A stretch of 64,000 bases of DNA, taken from positions 6,887,001-6,951,000 of the forward strand of contig JAPTOF010000020.1 of assembly GCA_028554755.1 (NCBI GenBank), read 5' to 3'. The DNA comes from Cordia subcordata (taxonomy: Eukaryota > Streptophyta > Magnoliopsida > Boraginales > Cordiaceae). The notes below the pieces were generated by a model that did no database searches, was not told the DNA's origin, and worked only from the letters and a program-made list of their open reading frames with translations. Every line of letters starts with the position of its first letter. The stretch's first letter is position 1. Below are positions 39,429-50,640 of this stretch, piece after piece. The position numbers and the translations under genes are program-made.

Positions 39429-40459
39429 TTTGAAGTTATTATATATATTCTTGAGCTAATCCTCTTATTAATTAATTATTTTAAAGATTAAGCTCTATTT
39501 TTTTAACATGATATTAAAATAGGGTCATAGTCCATCTCCTTTTTCAATTCTAATCAGATCACATGTGGAAGGGATGTTGGACCATTCCTTGCGCATCAAA
39601 AAATCACTATTGTTATTTTCACTACATAAAGTTGTAAACTACTTCTCTAATTGATCAGTTAATTTTTTAGATGAAATCTTTAATATTCTTAACATGGTTT
39701 TTGCACTAGGTCTTGGTCTAGTTGTATTCTCATCTCGCATTATCCATGTGTGACCCACCTCATGTAGGTTTGGATTTGGGGGTGGGATTGGGGGAAGGGG
39801 GGAAGGAGATGGTCTAGTTGTATTTATTATATTGTTGTTTGATTAAAATATTTAGTGATTATTCTTATTTAAAATGAAAAAATGTCACATAAAGAAAAAG
39901 TTAACCATTAGTTAAGGGTGTACAATGTACAACACAAAGTCTTTGTTTATAAGTTTGAGTAATTTCATTCTCATCTATTCTCATCTCGCATTGTCCAAGC
40001 GTGACCCACTTCATGTGGGTTTGGATTTGTGGGGGGAGGGGCCGGCGGGAGGTAGGCTAGTTGTATTTATTATATTGTTGTCCGATTAAGATATTAAGTG
40101 ATTATTTTTTATTTAATCTTTATTAAAAAAATGCCACATAGAAAACAGAATAGAAGAGTCATATGGGATTTGAAATGAAAAAATGCCACATAAACAAAAA
40201 TTAACCATTAGATAATGGTGTACATGTACAATGCGACATCTCTTTTTATATGTTTGGATCGTTTCATTAAAAGTTTTGAGAAAGAGTCTTTAATTTCATA
40301 TTGCTCTAATTTCAGGCCTTAAAAATCACCCTTTTATTTTTAAAAGTTTTGTATAATATTTTCATTTTCAACATTATCATATACATCTTTTCTCAAGGGA
40401 AATAACTAAAGAATCGTTGTAGTATGTGAGTTCATCTTACTTTTTTATGGTGTCAAAAA

Positions 40460-40510
<51 letters not shown>

Positions 40511-41947
40511 CACTTTTGTTTTTTAACTTGACTGGTGCTAAGTGACACCACGAGACTCAATGTGCTGTAGCCTCTACATCTTGCACCATCCATGCCTGAC
40601 TCAACTCATATGGGTTTGGGTTGGAATAGGGGTGGTCTAGTTGTATCTCGGTCTCATCTTGCAACGTCTCAATTCTTACCAGGTCACATATGGGGATGGG
40701 TTGGGGGAACATGTTACTCATCTCATTTCTCAATGTATCTCAATCCCATCTCTCATCATTTTAATTTTTACTTGGTCACACGTGGGGTTAGGTCGAGGTA
40801 GTGGGATGCGCGACTCATCAAGGTCGAGGTGGAGAGATGCGTGACTCATCTCATTTCTCAATTGGGCTGGGGGTCTAGTTGTAATCTTAGTTAAGGCTAT
40901 ACATGATCCGGTCCCAGTTTGAAAATTTAAAAATCTCTAGAATTGTACCAAATTTTAGTTTTGAATATTTTATAATCATAATCGTACTGTGAGGGAAAAA
41001 AATTATGCTTTTCATACCATCTCAAACTTCCAGAATAGTTCGGTGTGGATATTCGATTATTTCGATACTCATTAATTAAGGTATTATCGGACAGAGATTT
41101 GAGCTTTTAATACCTGTTCAGTAATTTTTTATGGAATTTTAGAAAGATTATTCACATGTTGACAAAATTTCAAATGATAAAATCAAAGAAGATATTGTTA
41201 GTAACATAATTAGAATTAATCAAGTATATAGTATAACTAGAATCAAGTATGACTATATTAATAATACATAGTACTTTTTTAATTATTTTTTTCTTTTTTA
41301 ATAAGAATTAAAAAATTATGACCTAAATATAAAAATATTATTAATAAAATATTATGTGAAATCTTTAAAAATTGTAATATTAAATGTTAATTATTAATAA
41401 AAAAAAATCTCGGTTCCTTCACTCCAGTCTAGTCCTATATAATTTCGGTTCAATTTGATTCAATTTTTTATATGGTTTTTAGTACAACCATAACAGAAAT
41501 AAATTTTAAGTCCGATTATGGTAAAGAAAAAGTTAACAAAATTTTCAATTCTAGTACAATTTTAGTATCGTTTTTGGATTCCATTTAAGATCTCTAAAAT
41601 CCATATACAACCCTAATCTGAGTCTTATCTCATATCTTCTCAATTCTTACTTAGTCACTCATGGGCTTGGGTTGGATTGGGATGGGAGCGAAGTGTACTT
41701 AAATCAAAAAATAAAAAATATTTTTGAAAATAACATAGAAAATTAGTTTCACAAAAGTAATTTTCAAAAAAAATTTAAAATTATTTCATTAAAATTTAAT
41801 TTTAATATGTATTTTGAAATAAGCAAACAAGTTCTAATTCTTGTTTATGAATTATACAATGCAATCAAACAAGTCTACAATTTTTGCTTTTAGTTACCAT
41901 TTTTAGGTTTTTGCTTGTATTTCTCGTTACGTTTATAAAATTTTGAT
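38486..41947. other. Spacer with AT microsatellites and a dispersed low-copy phrase
   Basis: (AT)n runs at about 39388-39425 and 40464-40509. The phrases GTCACATGTGGG, TGGGTTTGG and GGTCTAGTTGTAT recur in varied order near 39550, 39750, 40000, 40600-40870 and 41640. A 65-codon minus frame at 38695-38892 is unrecognised and unsupported. No gene called. Confidence 0.5.
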
Positions 41948-42635
41948 AGGTGATACCAAGTGAGCCATTAGTGTCTTCACTATACAAAGTTGGGAGTTTT
42001 TTTTGTTTTCATCTTTTTGTCCATTTCACTACTTTCTTTTATTTTAATTTCTTTTCCTTTCCAAAATTTTCTTTTATTTCAATTTTTTTGTCCTTTTAAA
42101 AAAAAATTATTTCAATTTCTTTTTTTTCTTGACAAATCAAAAAGAATTGAAACAAAAAAAGGAAAGGACAATAAGAATTGAAACTAAAGTTTTTCTTTAA
42201 GGACAGAAAAATTGAAATAAAAAATACTGGAAATAAAAAAATTTAAAATAATACTTTTTTCTTTAGTCTACAAAATGATCCCTTTTTTCTTTTTTCCCTA
42301 TTTTTTGTTTTGATTATTCTACTCTTTACAATCGTTTTGGTTTCTTTTTTTTGGCCATTTCCATTAATCTTTTCCTTTTAATTTTGTTTTATTTGTAAAT
42401 TTAGTCAAAAAAATTAATTTCAATTTTTATTGGCCTTTCACTTTTTCTATTTCAATTATTTTTGTCCTTTTCAAAAAAAATTGAAGTAATTCTTTTTAGA
42501 AAGGACAAAAAAAATGAAATAAAAGAAATTATTGGAAAGGAAAGAAATTAAAATAGAAGAAAATATTCGAAAAGACCAAAAAATAATTAAAAAATAAAGT
42601 CCATACAGTCAAGACCAACTTAGTGTCTTAAGGAT
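41948..42635. repeat. Purine/pyrimidine-strand fold-back
   Basis: The left halves are almost pure pyrimidine (TTTCTTTTCCTTTCC) and the right halves almost pure purine (GGAAAGGACAATAAG). They form two successive imperfect hairpins, about 41990-42250 and 42260-42600. Outer ends TTAGTGTCTTCACTATACAA and its diverged complement near 42600-42632 suggest one fold-back element. Confidence 0.5.
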
Positions 42636-42639
42636 ACTA

Positions 42640-43492
42640 AAAGGGTTTTTGAATTGGCTTATCGACGAACAACTTAAATTACTTTTGGTTTTAAGTGTTT
42701 TTTTAGTTTAAATAATTACGTGTTTAAATAAAAGTTATAGTTAAAAAAAAATAAATATTTACATATTTGATTAAAGTGGGTTGAAAAGTAACTTTTATTG
42801 TTAAAATAACTATTAAGAACATAAAAGTAGAATTCAGTTAGAATACTATATTAGAATAGTTATTTATTTATTTTTTAAAAATATGTTATCAAAATATTAT
42901 AATTTAATAATTTAGTTAATATTATATAATATAAGTATATAATAGTTATTAAATAAACTATAGTAACAATGATAAAAGGGTAAGTATAAAATCAAAGAGT
43001 AAAGATAAAAAGGTAAGGATAATATAGTAAATAATTTGGTCAAACTTGCTTCTTCTTTTTTTTAATGTAATTAAAGCTATAAAAAAACAGAAGTTGGGGT
43101 GGGTAGTTTTTTATTTTCTACTTAAAGTCACTTATAGAAAGCACTTTTTTTTATTAAAATAAACACGTTACTAGCTTAAGGGTCTGTTTGAATTGTTTTT
43201 TTTTTTAAGGAAAAAGAACCTCTTTCCCTCTCTTTTTCTTTTTTTTTTTAAAAAGTAGATTCTTGTTAATAGCTATTTGGATTGACTTCAAAAAAAAGTT
43301 AAAATTTTTTAAAAAAAGGTCAAATACAATTTTTCTCAAAAGCCAAAATTTTTAGCTTTTTAAATAAGTACTTTTTTTTCAAAAATTGTTAAAAAATTTT
43401 TTTAAAAAAACCAATTCAGATGAGCTCTAAATTGGACTTTAAGTAAGTTTGACCAAATTAAAATCCAAACCAAACATCCTCTAAGTCTATAT
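42640..43492. mobile_element. MITE relative of the 12063 palindrome, with a nested MITE
   Basis: The sequence aligns with one arm of the palindrome at 12063-12971. Both contain TGATTAAAGTGGG, TTAAAATAACTATTAAG, GGTCAAACTT and TTTTTATTTTCTACTTAAAG in order. Ends are AGGGTTTTTGAATTGGCTTA and CAAACCAAACATCCTCT. It is interrupted by the element at 43180-43429. Confidence 0.7.
43180..43429. mobile_element. MITE-like element nested in another MITE
   Basis: About 250 bp, GGGTCTGTTTGAATTG at the left and CAATTCAGATGAGCTC at the right. Same family as 30645, 32291 and 45053. It interrupts the host element between CTAGCTTAA and ATTGGACTTTAAG. Confidence 0.75.
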
Positions 43493-45052
43493 ACCATATC
43501 AACCAATGCCCCTGTTGACATTGTTGAATTCGACTTAGAGTCTTTAGGACCTTAAGTTGAGCAAGTAGTTATTTTTCAGATTAATTTTCAAAAATTATTA
43601 TTTTGGTATATAAATTTAAAAAGTTGGTCATTTAACTCATTAACGCTACTTGGGGATGTGTGATTCAAATATAAATGAATAAAATATTTTTAACTCTTAT
43701 ATAATTTATATAAAGTGTGTTACATAATCTTTCTTAATTTTTGAAAGTAAACAAACATATGCCCCATTCTCAAATCTTGATTGTAGATTTTAGGCTTTAC
43801 AATATATTAGCTATTAAAGGAATTAACACAAGTGGCTAAAGGATTTATGTCGCCTTAGTTTCTTATTTTTAAATTAACCCTAATAAATTACATGCATGCA
43901 ACTTTTTTCTTTCTTTCTTTCTTTCTTTCTTCTTTTTTTTTTTTAATCATTTTCTCTCTAAACCACCAAAGCCATCCACCCCACCCCCCCCTCCGCACCC
44001 TTGTCACCTCCATTCACCCCTAACCCCAGCAAACCCCATCATGTCAGCCTCACCCACTTTTTACTACGATCCAGTTGAACTTGACTGTGACAACTATGCT
44101 AGGCATACCAAAAGAAGTTGGGTGAGTGTTTGTTGATGGTGATCCAGTTGAAAAGGCTAGATCCACTTTTCGAAGGGGAAAGATCTAAATTAACTCTTTT
44201 GTTCAATGAGTCTTGGCCCTTTTTGGTAGCCAAGGGCGTTAAGGTTCTCCTTCTGAAATGGAGAGAAAGGGAAAGCAAACGAATCGAAGCATTCACATTT
44301 CACAACATGCTACATGCTAGGGACCAGTAGTCCAAAACAAATTAATGAACAGTTCACAACATGCTAACATGCATGCCAGGGGATAGATATATATGAACAT
44401 TATTAGGGTAGGTAAGTAAAATTTAAATTATTAGTTTTATCTATATTGTTTCATCTAATTTTGAAAACAATATTAATTAGAATGAGAAAATATTGAAAAA
44501 ATTGATACTTGTATATGAGTAATGCATAAACGATTAGTGTCACACTGTGGAAAAACTCAAGTGCATAACTGATTGCTTACATGTTGCCTTGTGATTAAAC
44601 CAAAATGTCCTTCTCGATCTTATTTATGAGAATAGGATTTGACAAATAACTGACTTCGATCATACTAATTAAATACTTAATTGCTTGTTGACAATGCAAT
44701 AATATTTATTATAACAAAAGTGCAGAATAAAAATTAGATACACAAATAGAAAAAAGCTAAAAGTACTGAAATTATGTGGACAATGTACTATTTGAGCTTT
44801 CAAAATACTCCGAAGATGATTCGGAGCATACGATTCTGGATTATGATTCCGTGCTTATGTCCTTATTTTAAATTAATGGTAACTGATATATCACTGAAGA
44901 ATATCCAGCTTTCTTAGGAATAATCTTCATTCTAAAATGGATTAGGCACACATCTATTCATTGCCTAAATCCTTGGATGGATGATTCAGTCTAGGCAGAT
45001 GCTTTTCTACATACCCCTAAGGTTCTTCGACTCCTTTAGTTAAATTTATTTT
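43493..45052. other. Spacer, no gene seen
   Basis: A (CTTT)n microsatellite is at about 43912-43931, followed by a C-rich stretch at 43973-44030. Two short open frames overlap on opposite strands at 44099-44330; neither is convincing. Confidence 0.5.
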
Positions 45053-45287
45053 GGGCTTGTTTGGATTGGCTTTTTTTCAGAAAAAAATCTTTTTTTAAAA
45101 AAAAAATTACATTAAATTTGTAATAATTATTTGATTTGGTTTCCAAAAAAGTTGAAACTCTGAAAAAAAAACAAAACTCAAATACAGTTTTTTTTAGAAG
45201 TCAGAATTTTCAACTTCTAAAAAAAAAGTTATTTTTCAAAAGCTGTTAAAAAAACACTTTTAAAAAAAACCTATCCAAACGAACCCT
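45053..45287. mobile_element. MITE-like element
   Basis: About 235 bp with clear ends GGGCTTGTTTGGATTGGC and CCTATCCAAACGAACCC. It is the least diverged member of the family also seen at 30645, 32291 and 43180. Confidence 0.8.
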
Positions 45288-45949
45288 TCGTCGTTTCATC
45301 AAAAGGTCAAGTAAGGTGCACGAATAAGGACAACATATTGTGGATCACAGTCACCTCGGATTTTATTTGTACCCGATATATATATGCCTCTCTTTGCATC
45401 TAGATCTCCTGCATGATTGCCCCATAATTTGGACATGGTAGGTTTTGAATTAGATTCTTGCAGAGGTGCTAAGAGCCAGGATCTTCAAGAGGGTGGCAGG
45501 GAAGATAAGGTGCATGTAAATCGAATAAATTTAATTCCTTTGGCCAATGGATCGAAAATGAATTAATTCCATATGTCTTTGGACATTTTGACCTAATATA
45601 TGTACGTGCATTCTTCTAAAGATGGTAATAGTTCTCCATTTCTTCTTTGGTTCTCGAGCTACATTGCTAAAACTGTACTACGATTCTTGCAATAATTAAT
45701 TAAGAATCACAATTAATCTTCTGGAGTTTATATATTATTTTATATTATATGAAAAAAAATATGGCTTGCATGAACCTGCAGGTTTCTGTAATGCTTTACA
45801 TAGCACCTCTTTTTATTTCATTTTTAATTTTTATGAGATGCCACATACCTATACCTAAGCTGTCTAGTGGCTATTCACTTATATATTTAAGCAACTTTCT
45901 GCACCATAGAGTAACGTATATTATATATAGGTATTTAAGAGAGCCGACT

Positions 45950-46396
45950 TGTAACGTCCCATCCCACATAAGGGGAAGAGTTTGTAATGGCCCATCCCAC
46001 ATGAGATTTGTGTGCACTTTATAATGATTTAGGTTCACTACTACTATCATCACCGGCTTAAGTATTTTAGGCCAGTTGGTTAGGCCCAAGTGTAGTGACA
46101 GGCCAGTAGTTGAACCTGGATCATTACATGTGGTATCAAAGCAGGCTCTGGGCAGATTCCACGCTATCTGGGGTTCTAGGCTGTGGTTATGTTATTGTGT
46201 TTGGGCCGCGACGACCGCGACGAGGACGTCGCGCCTGTAAGGGGGAGAGTTTGTAACGCCCCATCCCACATAAGGGGGAGAGTTTGTAACGTCCCATTCC
46301 ACATAAGGGGGATAGTTTGTAACATCCCATCCCACATGAGATTTGTGTACACTTTATAATAATTTGGGTTCACTACTACTGTCATCACCAGCTTAT
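45950..46396 (+). mobile_element. TRIM (miniature LTR retrotransposon), copy A, 3' LTR cut short
   Basis: LTR 45950-46128 (179 bp) begins TGTAACG and ends CATTACA. Two bases later comes TGGTATCAAAGC (46131-46142), one base off the primer site for initiator methionine tRNA (TGGTATCAGAGC). The internal region, 46129-46251, is 123 bp and non-coding, ending in a purine tract AAGGGGGAGAG. The second LTR starts at 46252, carries three tandem copies of its first ~33 bases, and is cut off at about 46396 where a chromovirus fragment begins. Confidence 0.85.
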
Positions 46397-47210
46397 CATC
46401 CATAGACTGACGGTCAAAGTGAGAGAACCATTCAAATTCTTGAAGATATGCTACGAGCTTGCGCATTGGATTTTGGAGGAAATTGGGACGAGTATGTCAC
46501 TTTGGTGGAGTTTGCTTACAATAATAGTTATCAAACAAGCATCAAAATGGCTCCATTCGAGGCTCTATATGGTAGGAAGTGTCGCACACCCCTATACTGG
46601 GATTTAGGCGAGAGAAAAGTTTTGGGACCCCAACTGATTGAGGAAATGGAAGATAAGGTTAAACTAATCCGGTCTCACATTAAAGAAGCTCAAGATCGAC
46701 AAAAAAGTTGGGCTGATCTAAAGAGAAAGCAATTAGAGTTTCAAGTAAGGGAGCATGCTTTTGTAAAGGTGATTCCAACAAAAGGGGTAATCCGATTTGG
46801 AAACCATGGAAAGCTAAATCCTCGATTCATGGGACCTTTTGAGGTTTTAGGGCGTGTTGGTGAGGTTGCCTATCAATTAGCTATGCCACCCTCCTTTGCT
46901 GGTGTGCATAACGTGTTCCATGTTTCACAAATGAGAAAGTATGTTCCAAATAAAAGTCATGTGATTCGTCATGATGATATAAAACTAAAAATGACTTGTC
47001 TTATGAAGAAGAACCAGTAGAAATTGTAAATCATAAGGAGCAAGTGCTTAGAAAAAAGACCATTCCGTATGTCAAAGTTCGGTACCGAGGCCAAACAGAA
47101 AGAGAGGCAATATGGCTAGTTGAGACTGAGGCTCGGGAGAAGTATCCCAATCTCTTTAAAGAGCAAGGTATGTAGTTTCGAGGACGAAACTTTTCTTTGG
47201 GGGTGGAAAG
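46397..47210 (+). mobile_element. Ty3/gypsy (chromovirus) integrase C-terminal fragment
   Basis: The frame starts at HP, then a TAG stop (46403-46405) where the family normally has Gln, then TDGQSERTIQILEDML. The integrase block LVEFAYNNSYQTSIKMAPFE, YGRKCRTPLYW, and the region ending GVHNVFHVSQMRKYVP follow. A frameshift near 46990 separates a chromodomain-like tail (VKVRYRGQ, EREAIW, EKYPNLF) that ends at about 47175. TTCGAGGACGAA and a G-rich tract then precede an LTR start at 47211. Gag, protease, RT and RNase H are absent. Not functional. Confidence 0.85.
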
Positions 47211-49681
47211 TGTAACGCCTCACTAATTTCGTTTACTTAAATTTTGGGATTTTGTTTCCCACTTAAGTTGGTTTTATCCCTATGAAAATTTAAAACGAGT
47301 TAAACTTTGTGTTTTATTCAAGAGAAAAAGGTATAGTCAGATAAAGGGGAGAGAAGTTATATGAGAATAGGATTCTTTTTTTTGAAAAAAAAAATTAGAA
47401 CGTATAAGTTGGACTCTGAAAAAAATAAAATAAAAGACATACATGTTCGTTCTTGTAGTACCACCAAAGCATAAAGGAGCAAATACAGAAGATACAAGTT
47501 TTACACAGGAAGGTGGTGTTCGTATTTAGGATTGTAATTCTTGGAGTTTTGTCTGCATCATTGAATATTACCTTTTGCTTTGCTTGTGAGAAAGGTAAGT
47601 ACGAAAACCTTATTTCGTTGTGATTATTTGATATCTTTATTGGCGTACGTATTAAGGGAAATTCTTTTAAAAATATTCTTTGAGAAAAAATCTAATTTTC
47701 GTTTTTGATTAAATCTTATATTTGTTTCTTGAAGTTGATGTGTAAACCTATGTGCATCTATAGTAGAGTAGTAATTAATCCTTAAAAAAAATATTAGACT
47801 TTTTTTTTTTTAAAAGAAATATTCTGCCTCTGCCGCTCGACGTTCACTGAACGTATGATTTAAAAAAAAAAAAATTTTGCAGCTGATTAAAGAAGGAAAA
47901 AGAAAACGTCACATGCAGTGACTTAGCCCAAGTTTGCATCTGATTGAATGGTCAAAGTTTATGACCTACATTGAAATTTTTTTTAAATAAAATAAAATAT
48001 TTTTCTTGTTTATTTTGGTTCTTTTTCTTTTTTTTTTTATATTCATATTGTTTATTATTTAACTTATTATTTTATTTCTTTACTGTATCATGAGAAATTA
48101 TATGTATTGTATCTAAAAGTTTATTCTTAGATGATGGTGGTCATTGAAAAAAAAAAAAAAGAATCGTCACTACCTTTCAGTGACGAAACGCCACTGTTCT
48201 GGACAAAGCAGCAAAGTAGAACCATGCTTCATTTCATATCCCGTATGCCATACTAATATGAAGTTTGCAAAGTTGACTTGGAGGTTTTTTTTTTCCTTTC
48301 TTTTATTTCTTATTCAATTATTTTATTATTATTTTCTCTTTAATGCTTATGGTGGACAATCAATAACTATATATATATTCTTTTCCTTTTACCTTATATC
48401 AATAAATTGTTCATATGTCATTTGTTTACAGAAGCTGATGGTTATGGTATAAAAGAAAAAGACTGATTATTTATTCCAAGTTATAATGGTTCTTTAAGAG
48501 AAAAATAATATCTATTAATATAATTATTTGATTGATGGCACTTAAGTGATAAATGTGTTTTTTGATAAACCTTTGCACTTTATGAGTAGCTCTTTTATGT
48601 CACCACTATTCAGGCCGTGTCTTCGTTAACCCTTGGTGGTGGGGCTCATACACCACTCTTTGTGTAGTGCACTACGTCTTCGTTGGGACTCCCACTTGCT
48701 TTTGGTGGTATGTGCGACAACAAACCACTCTTTGATTTGTGCTACCAGGACTGTAGCCTCGGCCCTAACATGATAAGAATCTTATATGTCTTTGATTTTG
48801 TTGGCATAATTGAGAAGTAAAGTTCAAAGGAATTAGTTCTTAGGAAGTTTATTTTCTTGTAATGAATGAGTATGTGTAAATTTATGAAGTTGCGTTTGTG
48901 GTTCTTCTTACTCTTGCGAGGTTGAGTACTTACTGAGATTCCTTATCTCACTATGATATTTTCCTTTGTGTCTTGAAACTATGTGGAGTAGTAGTTTACC
49001 TTGCCGGGACTAGAAGACCACCTCATTCATAAAGTTCTTAGGATTCTGGAATAAGGAGACAATTGCATCATCTAGGTCTATATGTTTTATTTCGTGTTTG
49101 GAACACTTTCTCCCTTTGATTTTGCTACGACTTGATGGTAAACTTTGGAGATTTCCTTATTTTGTAACATTTCAGAGATTTGAACTGTGGAGTAATTTTT
49201 GGGATTATAGACGTTCTGAATTTGTTAACTTAATAGGGTGGGTTTGGTTATTGTGCTTAGTGCCTTGCGGACTTGAAAAGGGTATTCCTTTTTAGGTGCG
49301 CGGCAGTCACGGCTCTAGAGACTTATTTTGATGTTTTTTTTTGGGGTCGTTTGGAGTTACAATCCTAAATACGAACACCACCTTCCTGTGTAAAACTTGT
49401 ATCTTCTGTATTTGCTCCTTTATGCTTTGGTGCTACTACAAGAACGAACATGTATGTCTTTTAATTTTTTTTTTAGAGTCCAACTTATACGTTCTAATTT
49501 TTTTTTTTCAAAAAAAGAATCTTATTCTCATATAACTTCTCTCCCCCTTATCTGACTATACCTTTTTCTCTTGAATAAAACACAAAGTTTAACTCGTTTT
49601 AAATTTTCATAGGGATAAAACCAACTTAAGTGGGAAACAAAATCCCAAAATTTAAGTAAACGAAATTAGTGAGGCGTTACA
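47211..49681. mobile_element. Gypsy LTR region with inverted LTR ends
   Basis: TGTAACGCCTCACTAATTTC at 47211 begins an LTR directly after the polypurine-like tract. The same ~330 bases occur in reverse complement at 49352-49681. The pair breaks off sharply near 47545 and 49352. Between them lie AT-rich sequence and a segment (about 48590-49310) shared with the relic at 17120. Two elements in opposite orientation, or one rearranged LTR, would both explain it. Confidence 0.7.
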
Positions 49682-50044
49682 CTCAGTTCTTTGTGAGATT
49701 TGTGTGCACTTTATAATGACTTGGGTTCACTACTACTGTCATCACCGACTTAAGCATTTTAGGCCAGTTAGTTAGGCTCAAATGTGGTGGCAGGCCAGTA
49801 GTTGGGCCTAGGTCATTACAGGTGGTATCAGAGCAGGCTCTAGGTAGATTCCACGCTGCCTGGGGTTCTGGGCTGTTGTTTTCTTATTGTGTTTGGGCTA
49901 TGGTTCTGTTATTGTGTTTGGGCCGCGACGAGGACGCCGCGTCTTTAAGGGAGAGAGTTTGTAACGCCCCATCCCACATCTGTTATTTGTGAGATTTGTG
50001 TGCACTTTATAATGATTTGGATTCACTACTACTGTCATCACCGG
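49682..50044 (+). mobile_element. TRIM copy B, both LTRs truncated
   Basis: The partial 5' LTR ends CATTACA at 49820. A perfect initiator-tRNA primer site TGGTATCAGAGC follows at 49823-49834. The internal region has a short internal duplication (TTATTGTGTTTGGGC twice). The second LTR starts at 49960 and stops at 50044 within the CATCACCGG block. Confidence 0.8.
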
Positions 50045-50052
50045 AAGTATCC

Positions 50053-50524
50053 TATAATGACCCAGGCCCAACTACTGGCCTGCCACCACACTTGAGCCTA
50101 ACCAACTGGCCCAAAATGCTTAAGCCGGTGATGACAGTAGTAGTGAATCTAAATCATTACAAAGTGCACACAAATCTCATGTGGGATGGGCCGTTACAAA
50201 CTCTCCCCCTTATGTGGGATGGGGCGTTACAAACTCTCCCCCTTAAAGACGCGACGTCCTCGTCGAGGCCCAAACACAATAACAGAACCACAGCCCAGAA
50301 CCCCAGGCAGCGTGGAATCTGCCCAGAGCCTACTCTGATACCACATGTAATGATCCAGGTCCAACTACTGGCCTGTCACCACACTTGGGCCTAACCAACT
50401 GGCCTAAAATGCTTAAGCCGGTGATGACAATAGTAGTGAACCCAAATCATTATAAAGTGCACACAAATCTCATGTGGGATAGGCCGTTACAAACTCTCCC
50501 CCTTATGTGGGATGGGGCATTACA
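50053..50524 (-). mobile_element. TRIM copy C, complete structure
   Basis: Minus-strand orientation. LTRs 50346-50524 (5') and 50053-50231 (3'), each 179 bp, surround an internal region of 114 bp. The primer site is at 50332-50343 (one mismatch to TGGTATCAGAGC) and a purine tract AAGGGGGAGAG borders the 3' LTR. Total length about 472 bp. No coding capacity. Confidence 0.85.
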
Positions 50525-50640
50525 AAAAAAAGTAAATTAAAATCTGTGTGTAGTATGAGCACGAGTTTAGTCCAAGAGTCAAGTATCAGCTACAACTAGA
50601 GTTCACACCCGCATTATGTCGGCATTGTGATAAATTTTCA

